Source: Spodoptera frugiperda
Taxonomy: Eukaryota; Arthropoda; Insecta; Lepidoptera; Noctuidae
Assembly: GCF_023101765.2 (NCBI RefSeq)
Contig: NC_064226.1
Span: 3,278,001 to 3,342,000 of the forward strand
Length of the DNA stretch: 64,000 nt
Direction of reading: 5' to 3'
The translations under genes and the position numbers were made by a program. Positions within the stretch are counted from its first letter, which is position 1. Each line of letters starts with the position of its first letter. Positions 1 through 10,075 of this stretch are shown here, piece after piece. The notes under the pieces were generated by a model. That model searched no databases. It was not told where the DNA came from and worked only from the letters and a program-made list of their open reading frames with translations.

Positions 1-686
1 ATAAATAATTCTTGTTTTACATAAATAAGAGTTGAGCAACAACAAGCAACATCGATCATATTCTGTCTACAGAAGACAAGGAACAACGCAATTTGAGACA
101 GCGCTTCGAATACACGCAGCAACGACCGAAATAATATGAAATACAACTTCATTTAAAATGAAAAATACACCTTCATTTTAAATGAATTTTAATTACGATA
201 GCTACTGAAATACGCTAGTGAAATGTTTGTTACTAGATAACGTAATAGAGTTTTTAAATAAGTAACTGGTATGATAACCTGTACATAGGGTGTTCGGACA
301 GGTGTTGCTAGCCATATAGGTCTTGCACAGGACACCTAGGCCCTAGGTAATTAGTGTTTCGTAGTGTTGTTTTAATCTTGTAATGCTTAGCCGCTTGTTT
401 GAAAGGATGTTGGGGTGTGTACTTTGTGCAGGCGATTAGCGATTTGGATGAGATGGAAAATTGGTAGGAATTTTGAAGGAAATTGTGAAAGATCTTAATC
501 TCTAGCTATATCCGTTACATATGAATTATTATATGACGAACGATTAAACAATATTCTTTAATTTTTTATATATATTTTTTTTGTATAATTAATAAATCAC
601 TTCAATAAAAATTATTCCTAAACAAGCGTATAGTCATTACCTTAATTTCACTTACAGTTTAATAGACAAGAAATGAACGCACTCAC
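1..686. other. AT-rich sequence, no feature recognised
   Basis: No repeat family or long open frame was recognised. On the minus strand this stretch is directly downstream of the exon candidate at 687-793, so it would be intron if that exon is real. Confidence 0.3.
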
Positions 687-793
687 CGCTCTATGACACT
701 TCTATGTCCCAACCCTAAAGCATCAATGAAGGTTGTCAATCGTGCTTCGATGTCACCGGATGTGATGCGCTGACCATCTGCAGTTCCGATCAG
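687..793 (-). CDS. Candidate internal exon of an unidentified host gene
   Basis: Read on the minus strand, one frame stays open for 35 codons across 107 bases and is bounded by splice signals. The donor GTGAGT lies at 686-681. The acceptor is a CTAG ending at 794, behind a T-rich tract (an alternative acceptor, TTTTAG, ends at 801 but would put a stop in frame). The peptide starts LIGTADGQRITSGDIEAR and ends with HRSVIER. It is hydrophilic and of mixed composition, and the block is visibly more GC-rich than its flanks. It starts in phase 0 and ends in phase 2. I do not recognise the protein. It could be the next part of the minus-strand gene that begins at 35390, but the phases do not join directly, so at least one further exon would be needed. 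Confidence 0.45.
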
Positions 794-1096
794 CTAGCCT
801 CTAAAATAAAATTTATATGACCACAACACGAGAAACCTAGGGTTCTGTAGGCTATAATTATGTAAAAAATTACACAATTATTATTTAATTTACATAATTA
901 TTATTTAATTTGTCTTCTTAATTTCAGTTAAAAATCTTTGCTCGTAAGAGTATTCTTTCCGATTCTGATGAATATGACATAAAATAAAATCAAATATTTT
1001 TTGTACTTCAATTTGTTTATTGTTGTGATGCTATAGTAAGTTGTAGCACTATGCATCTTTTCTTTAAAATTATTTATCAATATCATTATGCTATAA

Positions 1097-1312
1097 CTTT
1101 TAAGGAAATAGTGAGTAAAGTTTCCTAAGAAAAGGAGGATCCTCCGACCAGGCGAGGTGATCGTGCCTGGCGAGCTTTCTACCAAACAGTTGTGTCGATT
1201 TTCTATGCATGTAAATTACACATGATTGTGTGATGTAGGATTTTATGACGTTATGCGTAGATTTGTTCGTCGATAGTCTATGTCATGTTTCGCCTCAGTC
1301 TTAAGTGACATT
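1097..1312. repeat. Interspersed repeat family I, copy 1
   Basis: This segment matches 58012-58203 in the same orientation. Shared blocks include CCTAAGAAAAGGAGGA, GTGATCGTGCCT, GACGT near ATGCGTAGATTTG, and TCGTCGATAGTCTATGT. The two copies have diverged at many positions. No terminal repeats or target duplication were found, so the class is unknown. Confidence 0.6.
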
Positions 1313-1659
1313 AGACATAATTTCAGTCTTTCTTCTATAGATATTAAGGTTTGTTTTTACAAAAGCTTTCTTTTCGAACTTCACCCCTAACTGACCAAAG
1401 TTTATATGATATGTATGCAAACGACATAGCAGTATATTTGCATTTGATATGCACTTAAGTGACAGGTCGTGAATAAAATTTTCATTATTCATTTTGTTAC
1501 TAGGTATAAGATGAATAATAAAACGGTTGATATTGATGCGCGAAATGCCTATTATTTTTAAGTGTTATTCAGTGTTGCACATTAAAGGTCTTTTTTTAGT
1601 TGTAGGTGACACTGTATTTCAGATTATTACTCCTTGGTAAACACTGCCACGGGTTGTAA
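1313..1659. other. No recognised feature
   Basis: AT-rich spacer between repeat family I and a SINE. Nothing recognised. Confidence 0.3.
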
Positions 1660-1940
1660 TTTTTTTATGGTCTAAGCTGGTAATCGAGCTGACGGATCAC
1701 CTGATGGTAAACAATCGCCGTCGCCCATGGACACCCGAAACACCAAAGGCATTACAAGTACGTTGCCAGCCTTTGGAGGGTTGTTGGGCAATCAGGGATT
1801 GGAAAGATTGTGGCAATTGGTCCTCTAGTAACCTCACTCACACAACGCAAGCGTTGTTTCATGTCAGTTTTCTGTGAGGCCGTGGTATCACTCCGGTCGA
1901 GCCGGCCCATTCGTGCTGAAGCATGGCTCTCCCACACTTG
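1660..1940 (-). mobile_element. SINE family A (Metulj-like), near full length
   Basis: Sense is on the minus strand. The 5' end is AAGTGTGGGAGAGCCATGC and the 3' end runs into a short A tract (seen as T7 at 1660-1667 on the plus strand). Internal landmarks shared by all copies in this window are CGGCCTCACAGAAAAC, the CAACGCTTGCGTTG inverted motif, GGCCTCCGGTAACC-like sequence, CCATGGGCG and ACCATCAGGTGATCCGT. This organisation matches what I remember of the Metulj SINEs of Lepidoptera. The open frames of 60-77 codons across it are shadows of the SINE. No target-site duplication is clear. Confidence 0.8.
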
Positions 1941-2350
1941 CATGGACACTTGTATGAACAATGTCCTTTCACATATTAATATCACTCATCCATTGTAAAC
2001 GCATCGTTATCACATCTTATGCATCTTGTTTCGCACATTTTAAACCATGTTCAGAACTTGCTCTATATTATTTTGTTTTTATACTTACTGATCGGTTCAT
2101 GTTTTTGTCATTACTGCAGCTACTGTTTGCCAATTCATTGAGGGACATCTGGATGTAAATTTTTCCGGTATCTCCAGTTGGTGAAGAGTGAAGTTAGTGA
2201 AGTCTTAGTGGTCAAATCGACGTGTGCTCATGGTCAAGTTGTTTTTCGATAAAGTATTCTCAATTCCTTTTAATCTGAAGTTATAATGTATGGCTTTAGG
2301 TTCGCTCTGATGATATGGGTTTTACAAATGGTTAAAGGTAAGAAATTATT
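1941..2350. other. No recognised feature
   Basis: AT-rich sequence with short chance frames only. Confidence 0.3.
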
Positions 2351-2560
2351 TATTTAACACTTAAATGCTACATTCAGATGATTGCTTAAACTATTCTTTA
2401 GTAACGATTTTGTACAGAAAACAATTGCTAAGGATAAGGTTAAGAAACCATTAAATGACTCTGAGTACGGTGATAAGAGACTACGTATTATCAGAAATCG
2501 GGCAGTAGTGCTCTGTAATAAACCCAACTGCTGAGTACGGTGGTAAGTATACTTTCGCCT
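2351..2560. repeat. Repeat family F, hairpin-bearing, copy 1
   Basis: Contains a degenerate form of a segment also seen at 50378-50475 and 63888-63990: TAGTAACGATTTTGT, then GAAAACAATTGCTAAGGA, then AAATGACTCTGAGTACGGTG. In the best copy the ends CCTTAGCAA and TTGCTAAGG pair as a hairpin. Here the GAGTACGGTG motif occurs twice (about 2461 and 2534), suggesting a local duplication. It probably comes from the 3' region of a retroelement. Confidence 0.5.
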
Positions 2561-4017
2561 CACATATAAGTTTTTATGAGGGATCGAAATAAACTTAAAT
2601 CTAGTTTGGTGGTGCGGATTAAAATTATGTTGTGTTGAAATTTTCTTTCTTGTCAAAGCATGTTATTAGATATGCGTGTGTGAAGGTCTGTCCTAAGATA
2701 ACCTCCATAAACGGAACCAATTTTAATTATAATTAGTATGTTTTTAACATAATATATGAAGGTTTGAAGGTATCTAATCTATACTATTTTTAGAATTCGA
2801 AATATTTATTTAAATTCCAAGGTTTTCTAAAATAAATGACCTCTATCTAATTATAAAAGTATTAAAATGTTGTTTTGGTTATCAATAATCTTTCTTAAGT
2901 CACGATTTAACTAACAAATTATATTGATTTTGAAATTTGGTTTAACGAAAATTAGTCTTTCTCTGCTCAACCCAATAAGTTGTACTACAAAAGTAATGGT
3001 TCCTTCTTGGAATTTCAACATTTAAATATTTTTTTCTCTTGGCTAAATTACTTGAATTCTTTGCCAGTTTCTCAAATAACGAAGAGAAGGCGGTTTAAAA
3101 TACACTCTCCTTAAGAGAAATAGCATAGTGGATCTTGAGTTAAGATTCGCAGACAAATGATGAGGCTAGCATCACTGGATACTAAACTCAGCTAAAGACA
3201 ATTTGACGAGGGAAACCTGACAAATGATTAGATTGTTGTTTGGAAAAACAGATAGCTAAGTTGCAGGACACAAAAAAAAAAAACAAAAAGTTTCCCACAG
3301 CTAAATAAAATAAAAGAGTTTCAATACAATTCAATAAAAACCTGAAGGCTTCATAACTGTACCGATAGATACTTGAAGAAGAAAACACACTAGTATCCAG
3401 TACCTTATCAAAAGAGTACAAGGATCTCTAACTAAAGATAATTTATAGTCCACTTCATACCATGATCAATGAACTCCTGTCTTCATAACTAGTGTTTGCT
3501 TAGAACACCTTTGTACAAGCACTTGTATATCCACCTCATCCAATTTGTCAAACATCTTCAATTGATTTTCAACCTTACCTATTTTGTTTTAGAGTCGATA
3601 AGCTATTGAAGAAGTTGGAGTTTTTGGTGTAGTTTGATGTGCGTGTGTCTATACCCCACGTGTTCCACCTTTGGACCGGTATGTTCACCATATAAGGTGC
3701 GGACAGGCGTCGGAAAAGAATTATTTGTATGAAAAACTTTACTTTTATTGTTTCTATATTGATATGTTAGGCTCGTTACTGCTTTTTTCCTTGGAACTGC
3801 GTTATTATTTTTGTTTTGTTTTAGACTTCTTTTAGAACAACAGATGCTTTCTATTTCATGTTTTTTAAAGGTATCGTTGTTATGTTCAGCATGTGTGTCG
3901 ATGTATTTGTATTCTCTAGTCATTAGTAGTTATTTTTATTATCGATATGATCTACTGTAGATAAAGCGGAACTTACCTGCTAGTACATGTTTAAAAATAT
4001 TTTTATTACACTAAGAA
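2561..4017. other. No recognised feature
   Basis: About 1.4 kb of AT-rich sequence, including an A12 run at 3271-3282. The 77-106 codon frames here look like chance and have no splice or start support that I can see. Confidence 0.3.
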
Positions 4018-4172
4018 ATTATTATAAATGTGAAGATTTTCGTCAATTACGCTGAAACTACTGAATAGATTTTGATGAAATTTAGTAGACAGACAGGGTA
4101 TGAGCTAAGTTGGATAATATGATGAAATATGAACTTTTTATCGTACTGAAATGCGGGCGAAGCTGTTAGCAA
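4018..4172 (+). mobile_element. Helitron-like short repeat, family M, copy 1
   Basis: Begins with TTATTATAAATGTGAAG, continues with ATTTTGATGAAATTTAGTAG, and ends with GCGGGCGAAGCTGTTAGC. This is the common lepidopteran layout that normally ends in AAGCTAGT, a Helitron-type CTAG end; here the end is degenerate (TTAG). Copies with a clear CTAG end occur at 19705 and 61310. Confidence 0.5.
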
Positions 4173-4525
4173 AAGTTTGTTTCATATATTTTTATGTTTA
4201 AATTAAAATAAATGGTTCCATTGGTCTGGTATATAAAGAAATATGTAAAAATAATAGTAGGCGGCTTTTTGTGGTTTCTACTAACATGACAGAACACCCC
4301 GACATCTGTATGTATGTAAATAATGCCCCAAGGGATACAAGCGCGATGATATGACAAACATTAATATAATATTGGTGTGGAAGTTGATGATACACGACAT
4401 ATTATGTAATATGAGAAGCAGTATATAAAATGTGGTTGGGTACGAAGAGATGATGATTAAACTAATTGGGGAGATCCTCTTTTTTGTTGACGGTGTCGCC
4501 TCACTAACCTTCCCGGGAATCTCAG
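4173..4525. other. Sequence upstream of a plus-strand exon candidate
   Basis: No repeat recognised. The last 30 bases contain CTAAC followed by a short pyrimidine tract and TCTCAG, which read as a branch point and acceptor for the exon candidate at 4526. Confidence 0.3.
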
Positions 4526-4680
4526 CATTTGCACCTAAAGGCCTATTAGTAGATCAACCTCGGAGTCCAGGAGACCCATCATGTAGCGAGCAGACGAAGG
4601 TTAAAGATGATGACGATGCTATAAAAATGGAGAACCGACAACTGGATTATTCACAGAATACATTTAAAATTACTAGTTGA
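4526..4680 (+). CDS. Candidate terminal exon of an unidentified gene
   Basis: A frame open for 51 codons follows a convincing acceptor (CTAAC at 4504-4508, then CTTCCCGGG, then TCTCAG ending at 4525). The exon starts with two bases completing a codon, and the frame ends at TGA 4678-4680. The peptide contains FAPKGLLVDQPRSPGDPS and an acidic run KVKDDDDAIKMENR, a composition unlike chance AT-rich frames. An AATAAA lies downstream at 4851-4856. A longer frame from an ATG at 4435 exists but reads through the putative intron. I do not recognise the protein and see no upstream partner exon. Confidence 0.35.
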
Positions 4681-5304
4681 AGAAATTGACGACGAAGGAC
4701 GATAGGAATCTTCTTCAAAGCAAGTTTTAAAAAAAGTACCATGAGACCGCTACGAGAAGAAGAAAATTATTGTAAAATCTTCTTTTCTTGAATTTCTAAA
4801 ACAAATTAAATTGTGACAAAGACGCGAAAAAAAATATATTTTCATTCGCAAATAAAGTCACAGGTAAAAAACAAAACCTAGTACATAAATAAATTTAAAT
4901 TACTTTTACCATAGTGTCATGTTAAGCCACGTGCGTGAAATTTCACTTGGATGCATCCTCACGCGCCGCAGTTACGGCGCATCTTAATCTATGTAAAAAA
5001 GATCAATTACTTCATGTATGACTGAGCATCACTTGATGACAAGATTTGGCTGGTATTCTTTTTTCTGACCATAATAATAATTGCTAAAATTACTAGCTTG
5101 GAAAGCAAGGCCTAAAAAATTTGCACTACTTTGCTTATGATTTAAGGTTTAGTATTATTTAAGGTTAAGCCATTCAGGTTTTACGGAGTTTCTTGGGGTT
5201 TTAATAGACATAACTCCCAAAAAGTATATCTCTTATTTATTTTATCATTAATGTCGATTTCAATAATGGATCTTTTTGACAGAAACTCTTTAAAGCTAAA
5301 GTTA
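4681..5304. other. AT-rich spacer with AATAAA at 4851
   Basis: Holds AATAAA at 4851-4856, which could serve the exon candidate ending at 4680, and a small GC hairpin (GCGCCG at 4963-4968 with CGGCGC at 4975-4980). Nothing else recognised. Confidence 0.3.
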
Positions 5305-5328
5305 AAAATCGATCTTAAGATCGATTTT
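5305..5328. repeat. Perfect 24-bp palindrome
   Basis: Each 12-base half, AAAATCGATCTT, is the exact reverse complement of the other, with no spacer. Further ATCGAT-like words (GATCGG, AATCGG, TCGATTAAAATCG) follow within 70 bases. No known element was recognised. Confidence 0.9.
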
Positions 5329-5882
5329 AATAGATTAATCTAAAGATTTTGGATTGAGATCGGTTATTGAAATCGGCAGTACGTTGATGTGTCGATTAAA
5401 ATCGTGGTATATTGATAAGTATAAAAGGTATAATTTTTTATATCAACTCTCCCAGACGAAAACCGCTTTTCATGAGTAGTCTGATTTCGTGAGTTAATTT
5501 TCTTTAAGTCATTGCCCATCTATGCAGGTAATTCTCATTATCGTTAAAGCAACTTTGTCACATTTCACGATTACATGGAGACATCTATACGCTTTTATTC
5601 ATTAAACAATTGTTCATATCAGAATTAAAGCGCCCTTACACCAACAAAGCGAACAAAACTTTATCATAATTAAACCCAACAGATAATCTTCGTACAATTT
5701 ATTATCACCCATTAAAACACCGTTTTCAATTTAACGCCGTTCTTAAACCATTCGCGAATTAACACAATAATATTATTATCATGAAAACAGAAACGCGGTG
5801 TGAATTTTAATATTTCTCACTAGTTCGCCACGCAAACAGGTGTCGCCATACTTTTCCCATGAAGTGGAAAATAAAAAAAAAA
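5329..5882. other. No recognised feature
   Basis: AT-rich sequence with no recognised repeat or gene. Confidence 0.3.
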
Positions 5883-6069
5883 CTAAATCGACAGGTGGGC
5901 GATACATGTTGTGGGATAATTAAGGGCGGATAAAAGAGATCTTGACAATCTGGTTTTCAGGGATGATAAGGTTGTGGATCTAGGTGCTGGTGAAGGTGGT
6001 AACTTTGATTTTGAATCTGGAGATAGAGAGAATCATGAAATGAGGTTTGCCATCACTATGATTATTTAG
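5883..6069. other. Segment open on both strands; possible exon
   Basis: On the plus strand a frame is open from 5920 to the TAG at 6067-6069 (49 codons). It has a strong G-first codon pattern and an acidic, glycine-rich peptide including VVDLGAGEGGNFDFESGDRE; the sequence CTGGTTTTCAG ending at 5960 could be an acceptor. On the minus strand a pyrimidine-rich acceptor (CTCTCTATCTCCAG, ending at 6017) opens a frame from 6016 to a TAG at 5885-5883 with a phase-1 start, which would fit the phase of the minus-strand exon candidates upstream. Only one can be real. Codon pattern favours plus, splice phase favours minus. Confidence 0.25.
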
Positions 6070-6144
6070 TCAAATATGTAAGTGCTATTCTATTGCAGCA
6101 TGATATAGAGAATGTTGTGAAAAGGTCGGTAGTTCTCGTATTGT

Positions 6145-6382
6145 TGCGCCTTATATCCCCGAAGGTGTAGACAAAGATGCACATTACAGCACACATACTT
6201 TCCACCATTTGTGTTTTAAGTCCCATGTAATATTGCCATGAGCCTATTGTCATATACTGAGCACAATTACAGAATCTGTGCTACTGCTGAAAAAATTTCG
6301 ATAAACCGAAAAATACCCAGCAATGCTTTGCCTGACCCTGGAATCGAACCCAAGAACCTTTGCCCGGCAGTCACACTTGCAG
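6145..6382 (-). mobile_element. tRNA-derived SINE family D, copy 1
   Basis: Read on the minus strand it carries the family D landmarks: a tRNA-like head with TTCGATTCCAGGGTCAGGCA, then ATTGCTGGGTATTTTTCGG, TGGGACTTAAAACACAAATGG, and the 3' end CCTTCGGGGATA-like sequence before GGCGC. It lacks the extreme 5' end seen in the complete copy at 62740-63032. Confidence 0.75.
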
Positions 6383-6998
6383 CATGTGATTTGCAGATAC
6401 TTACTGAAGATAATAAAATGTCATTAATATATTTTTTGACAGAGATCTGTTATAGCCATCAGCCTAAAAAAACTAAGAATAAAAGTGAGCTTAAAACAAA
6501 CACTAAAGCCATAATAAAACATTGTTGCACACACCTTTCATTACGTATATTTATTTACTGGAATGCCGACGCTTAAAATAATATCTCATTTATATCTATA
6601 AAACGAAACAACTGGAAGAAATTATTCGTACATCTGTGCGTATAACGGTCTTAACCGGATGCGGTGCAAATAGTCACAACCTAGTAGAAAAAATAAAATA
6701 AAAAAAGTATAAATGCAAGCTTATTGGATGCTTACCGATAGCCATTTATTGGAGCCGCGTTTATCGTCTTTGGTCGGTCACTTATGGGAGTGTAACAGAA
6801 TTTTTAATACGGCTTCTGTTTATTTTCACACCTGAAGGCTGTTTTGTCAGTTGATACTTTATTGGGATACGCTTTATTTTTACGAGTAAGCCGAAAACTA
6901 TAATAGTTAGTGTAGTATGTCTCATGAATGTTGTAATACAATCTTTATTTTTGTTAAAGAGTTATTAAAAGCTTTATATAAAGAGAAATGGCTTTTTT
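6383..6998. other. No recognised feature
   Basis: No repeat recognised. A minus-strand frame of about 22 codons ends at a GTAAGC donor at 6735, but it lacks a good acceptor and is too short to call. Confidence 0.3.
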
Positions 6999-7155
6999 AT
7001 AAGGAGGGAAGATCATCCAATGATTTCTCCCACCCTGGACGAGGCGAGAGTGAGTGCCAGACTCTTACTGACTCAAAGTCACTCCGAAGCCCCGTCTACC
7101 TGCAAGCAGTCCACAAATCCGAGTCGGCATCAGCACTACTGGACCCAAATGGAAG
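6999..7155 (-). mobile_element. SINE-like family B, copy 1
   Basis: Sense is on the minus strand. The central core matches all B copies: AGTAAGAGTCTG next to the GCGAG-rich arm and CATTGGATGAT near the 3' end. It retains the 5' part that only full copies have (TGGGTCCAGTAGTGCTGATGC read on minus), with the middle shortened relative to 48128-48318. Confidence 0.65.
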
Positions 7156-7204
7156 AAAGGGTAAGGGAGAAGAAAAGGGTAGGGAAGGAAGGGAAGGGAA
7201 GAAG

Positions 7205-7366
7205 AATAGATTCTGTGGATACAAAGTATCCTATCACCCAAATCAGTTAATACCTCGTCTGTATACCAAATTACATCAAAATCCGTTCAGTAGTTTCAGC
7301 GTGATTGGCGGACAAACATACAAACATCCAAGGAAAGAAACTTTCACATTTATAATATGAGTGTGA
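7205..7366 (-). mobile_element. Helitron-like short repeat, family M, copy 2
   Basis: On the minus strand it reads TATTATAAATGTGAAAGTTTC, then ACGGATTTTGATGTAATTTGG, then GATAGGATACTTTG. The CTAG-type end is missing, so the copy is truncated. Confidence 0.5.
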
Positions 7367-8477
7367 TATTTAAATATGTACGCTAATATAAAAGGGCTTT
7401 ATAAAATCTAATTAATATAAGTTTAATGAATAAAGTGGCAGGTTGATCGCTAACTACGACGTATTGAAATCTAAATTACTATTAAAGTATTATTAACTAC
7501 AATAATTACGGCTCATGAACCAGATTAATTACTTATGCGTTTAAAAATATAATGCTATAATATCCTTTGAAAACTGCAGTTAATCTATATTTTATCGAGA
7601 CAAAATTATAGAACTTAGAGTTTAAATAATAATAAATCATCAACATCGTATTATAATTAATTTTAACACATTTTTATTCATTAATTTAGATACATAGGAA
7701 AAAAATAGCACACCTTATTTTTCGAAAATTACGTGACGTAAATACCTATGTGGTCAATTAAAGTTTCAACGAAAACTAATTACAGAATCGTTTTGCATTT
7801 TAACCGACTTTGAAAATAAAATGAGCTTCTCAGTTTGACCTGTATGCATGTTTGTACGTGATTATCTTGCGTTTGGCTGAACTAATTTTGTTGCGGTTTG
7901 CAGCATAGTATTTTTCAAAATTATGAAAAGGATTTAGGGATTTTGTTGACTTAAAAAACTAAAAGCAGTAAAGAAAATAGAAGACAGTTCCTTTTCTTAA
8001 AGTCATTTCAATATGGCTAAAAGACAGAAATATCGATTTTTAAATACTGAACAACATAAACCTACATAGAAAAAACTTGATTAGACTGTGACAACCTATC
8101 ATTAGTTGCATTTAATACACTATGATTACAATTTACATTTATAATTTTTTAATCCATTTCAACGAATGCTGGGTCGTTTTGTACCTACTCGTATCTTGCG
8201 GATAAATTCCGAGATATATTTATCGATAAGGCTGCTTACAACAGAAATTGCCGTCGGTCTAGCAAAAGGAGAAATGAAGAAACCCAATTAAAGTCTAGTA
8301 ACGCCATCATATCCGTTCAAAAGCTTTAATGGCCACTTGCGTGACAAAATCTAGTTTTTACTCTAGCTTTTATTTTATGGTGCAAGGCAGGAGATAATGG
8401 CGATCTTTGTAGCGTGCTTCCAAAGTAGAACTTTTGTAAGTAGTATAATGGCATGCTAAAATTATTGAGAATTCTGG
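7367..8477. other. AT-rich sequence with a weak repeat end
   Basis: The words TTTTAACCGACTTTGAAA at 7798-7815 resemble the terminus of a common lepidopteran repeat whose other end reads GAAGTCGGTTAAAAA (seen at 37841-37855). The rest is unrecognised. Confidence 0.3.
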
Positions 8478-8590
8478 GATAAAAGTATCCTATCATCAAA
8501 GTTACCTCATACCCTGCCTGTATACTAAATTTCATCAAAATCCGTCCGCAGTGGACGTCTCTCGGCTGATGATGATGATGATGATGATGA
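8478..8590. repeat. Family M fragment abutting a LINE-like (GAT)n tail
   Basis: Bases 8478-8550 match family M in minus orientation (ATTTCATCAAAATCCGTC). They are followed without a gap by CAGTGGACGTCTCTCGGCTG and a (GAT)n microsatellite at 8568-8590. The latter is what I remember of the 3' end of lepidopteran RTE-type LINEs. Confidence 0.45.
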
Positions 8591-8899
8591 TTTAGAATAT
8601 TACTTCCGCTAACAACACACTATGGCTATAGCCATACTTTCCTAACCAAAGCTTACACGAAATTATTTGATCAATCTCAATTTCTTTGCCTTGCACCACA
8701 ATCCATTTCAGTTTCCGCTGCATCCCACATCGAGTCCCGTTATAATACTGGCTGGGCTGGTCCAACTCTCCGTACTGTTCTTATAATTGCAGTTAATTCT
8801 GCACTATTGCCAGCTATCCTATCCTTTAATGGTCATACGATAAAGCCAGATGCGAGTCTTCCATTTTTTTCATACATTTGCGGTATGTTTTTTGAATGA
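8591..8899 (+). other. 102-codon open frame without an early start
   Basis: One plus-strand frame runs without a stop from 8591 to the TGA at 8897-8899. It has no methionine until near its end, and a sequence reading as an acceptor (AATCCATTTCAG, ending about 8711) lies inside it. The peptide includes SAASHIESRYNTGWAGPTL. Codon bias is weak. It may be a decayed exon or chance. Confidence 0.15.
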
Positions 8900-9784
8900 A
8901 ACGTTATTTTTCGTTTTTATTTTATTTTTATTGTGGTGATTATGGTTAAAATTTTCTTTTGGAATCGATTAAAAATTGTTTTGTTTTTGTCTTGATTAGG
9001 TATGTTGTGAGGAAAATTGTGTGCTGCTAGTGTAGTTTTTGGTCTCTAGATCTGAATTTCTATGATAAAAAAACAAAAATTGGAGAGGAATCACCGTTTC
9101 TCAATACTATAGTAATAGCGAAAATTTTGGGAATCTATCAAATAACTGCTTATCCTACGGTTCTTTGACATCAAGTTTGGTACGAGAAACAATGCACTGT
9201 TTATTATTATGTTAAATACAGACGCATCTTATGTTAAGAAGCAAAAGAATCGATCAACAACAGAGACAAAAACCACAATAAATAACACCATCAAAAAACC
9301 TCATCGCAGAACAAACAATAACACAAATTACGGCCACACCTACAGACATTAATCATTCATAATTTCGCCATCAACGAAATAATTTGCGAAAACGCCCCAA
9401 CCAATACAAAAATACAGCTAGTTGGATAAAGTTGGCACATTATTCATCGGTACATGCATTACAGCGTCCACAGGACACAGGTGTTCTCAACCGTGGGAAG
9501 CCTGCCTTGATCTTGAACCTCGATTGATCGCAGTTCGCCATTTTTTTATTTAAAACTAGTTGGTCACCTGACTTCGTACGGTTCTTTGAGTTGTTGCGTC
9601 CAGATTCCGATGTAAGCGAAATTGGATGATGGAATTTTGGATTCGGTTTGTTTGGTGGTCTGGACTTTTTGGTTTGTGAATGATAGCGATTTGTGTGGAG
9701 AAATATGTATATTGAGATGAGGATAATGGTTGAATATGGGAGTGAGAGGATATTTGACAGATTTTGTGTTCACAGTTTATTGGT
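8900..9784. other. No recognised repeat; short GC-richer block
   Basis: Mostly AT-rich. Around 9465-9545 a GC-richer block has a 26-codon minus-strand open frame (ELRSIEVQDQGRLPTVENTC) without splice signals, too short to call. Confidence 0.25.
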
Positions 9785-10075
9785 TTTTTTTTATGGTATG
9801 AGTCGGTAAACGAGCAGACGGATCACCTGATGGTAAGCAATCGGCAGCACCAAAGGGCACCTAAAACACCAGAGGCGTTACAAGGGCATTGCCGGCCTTT
9901 TGGGGGTTAGAAATTTAAGGTTGTTGTGGAACCGGGGATTGACAAGTTTGGGAAGGGGTAATTGGGCCTCCGGTAACCTCACTCACACAACGAAACACAA
10001 CGCAAGCGTTGTTTCACGTCGGTTTTCTGTAAGACCGTGGTATCACTCCTGTCGAACCGGCCTATTCGTGTCGAA
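9785..10075 (-). mobile_element. SINE family A, copy 2, 5' end truncated
   Basis: Shares all internal landmarks of family A. On the minus strand the element begins at TTCGACACGAATAGGCCGG, so the first 20 or so bases (AAGTGTGGGAGAGCCATGC) are missing. Confidence 0.8.

Noticed and set aside
3946..4016. Perfect minus-strand donor CAG/GTAAGT at about 3975
   Set aside because: The upstream sequence is AT-rich without a coding-like frame and merges with a Helitron-like repeat.
4963..4980. GC hairpin GCGCCG/CGGCGC
   Set aside because: Only six pairs, no terminator or RNA context in a eukaryotic setting.
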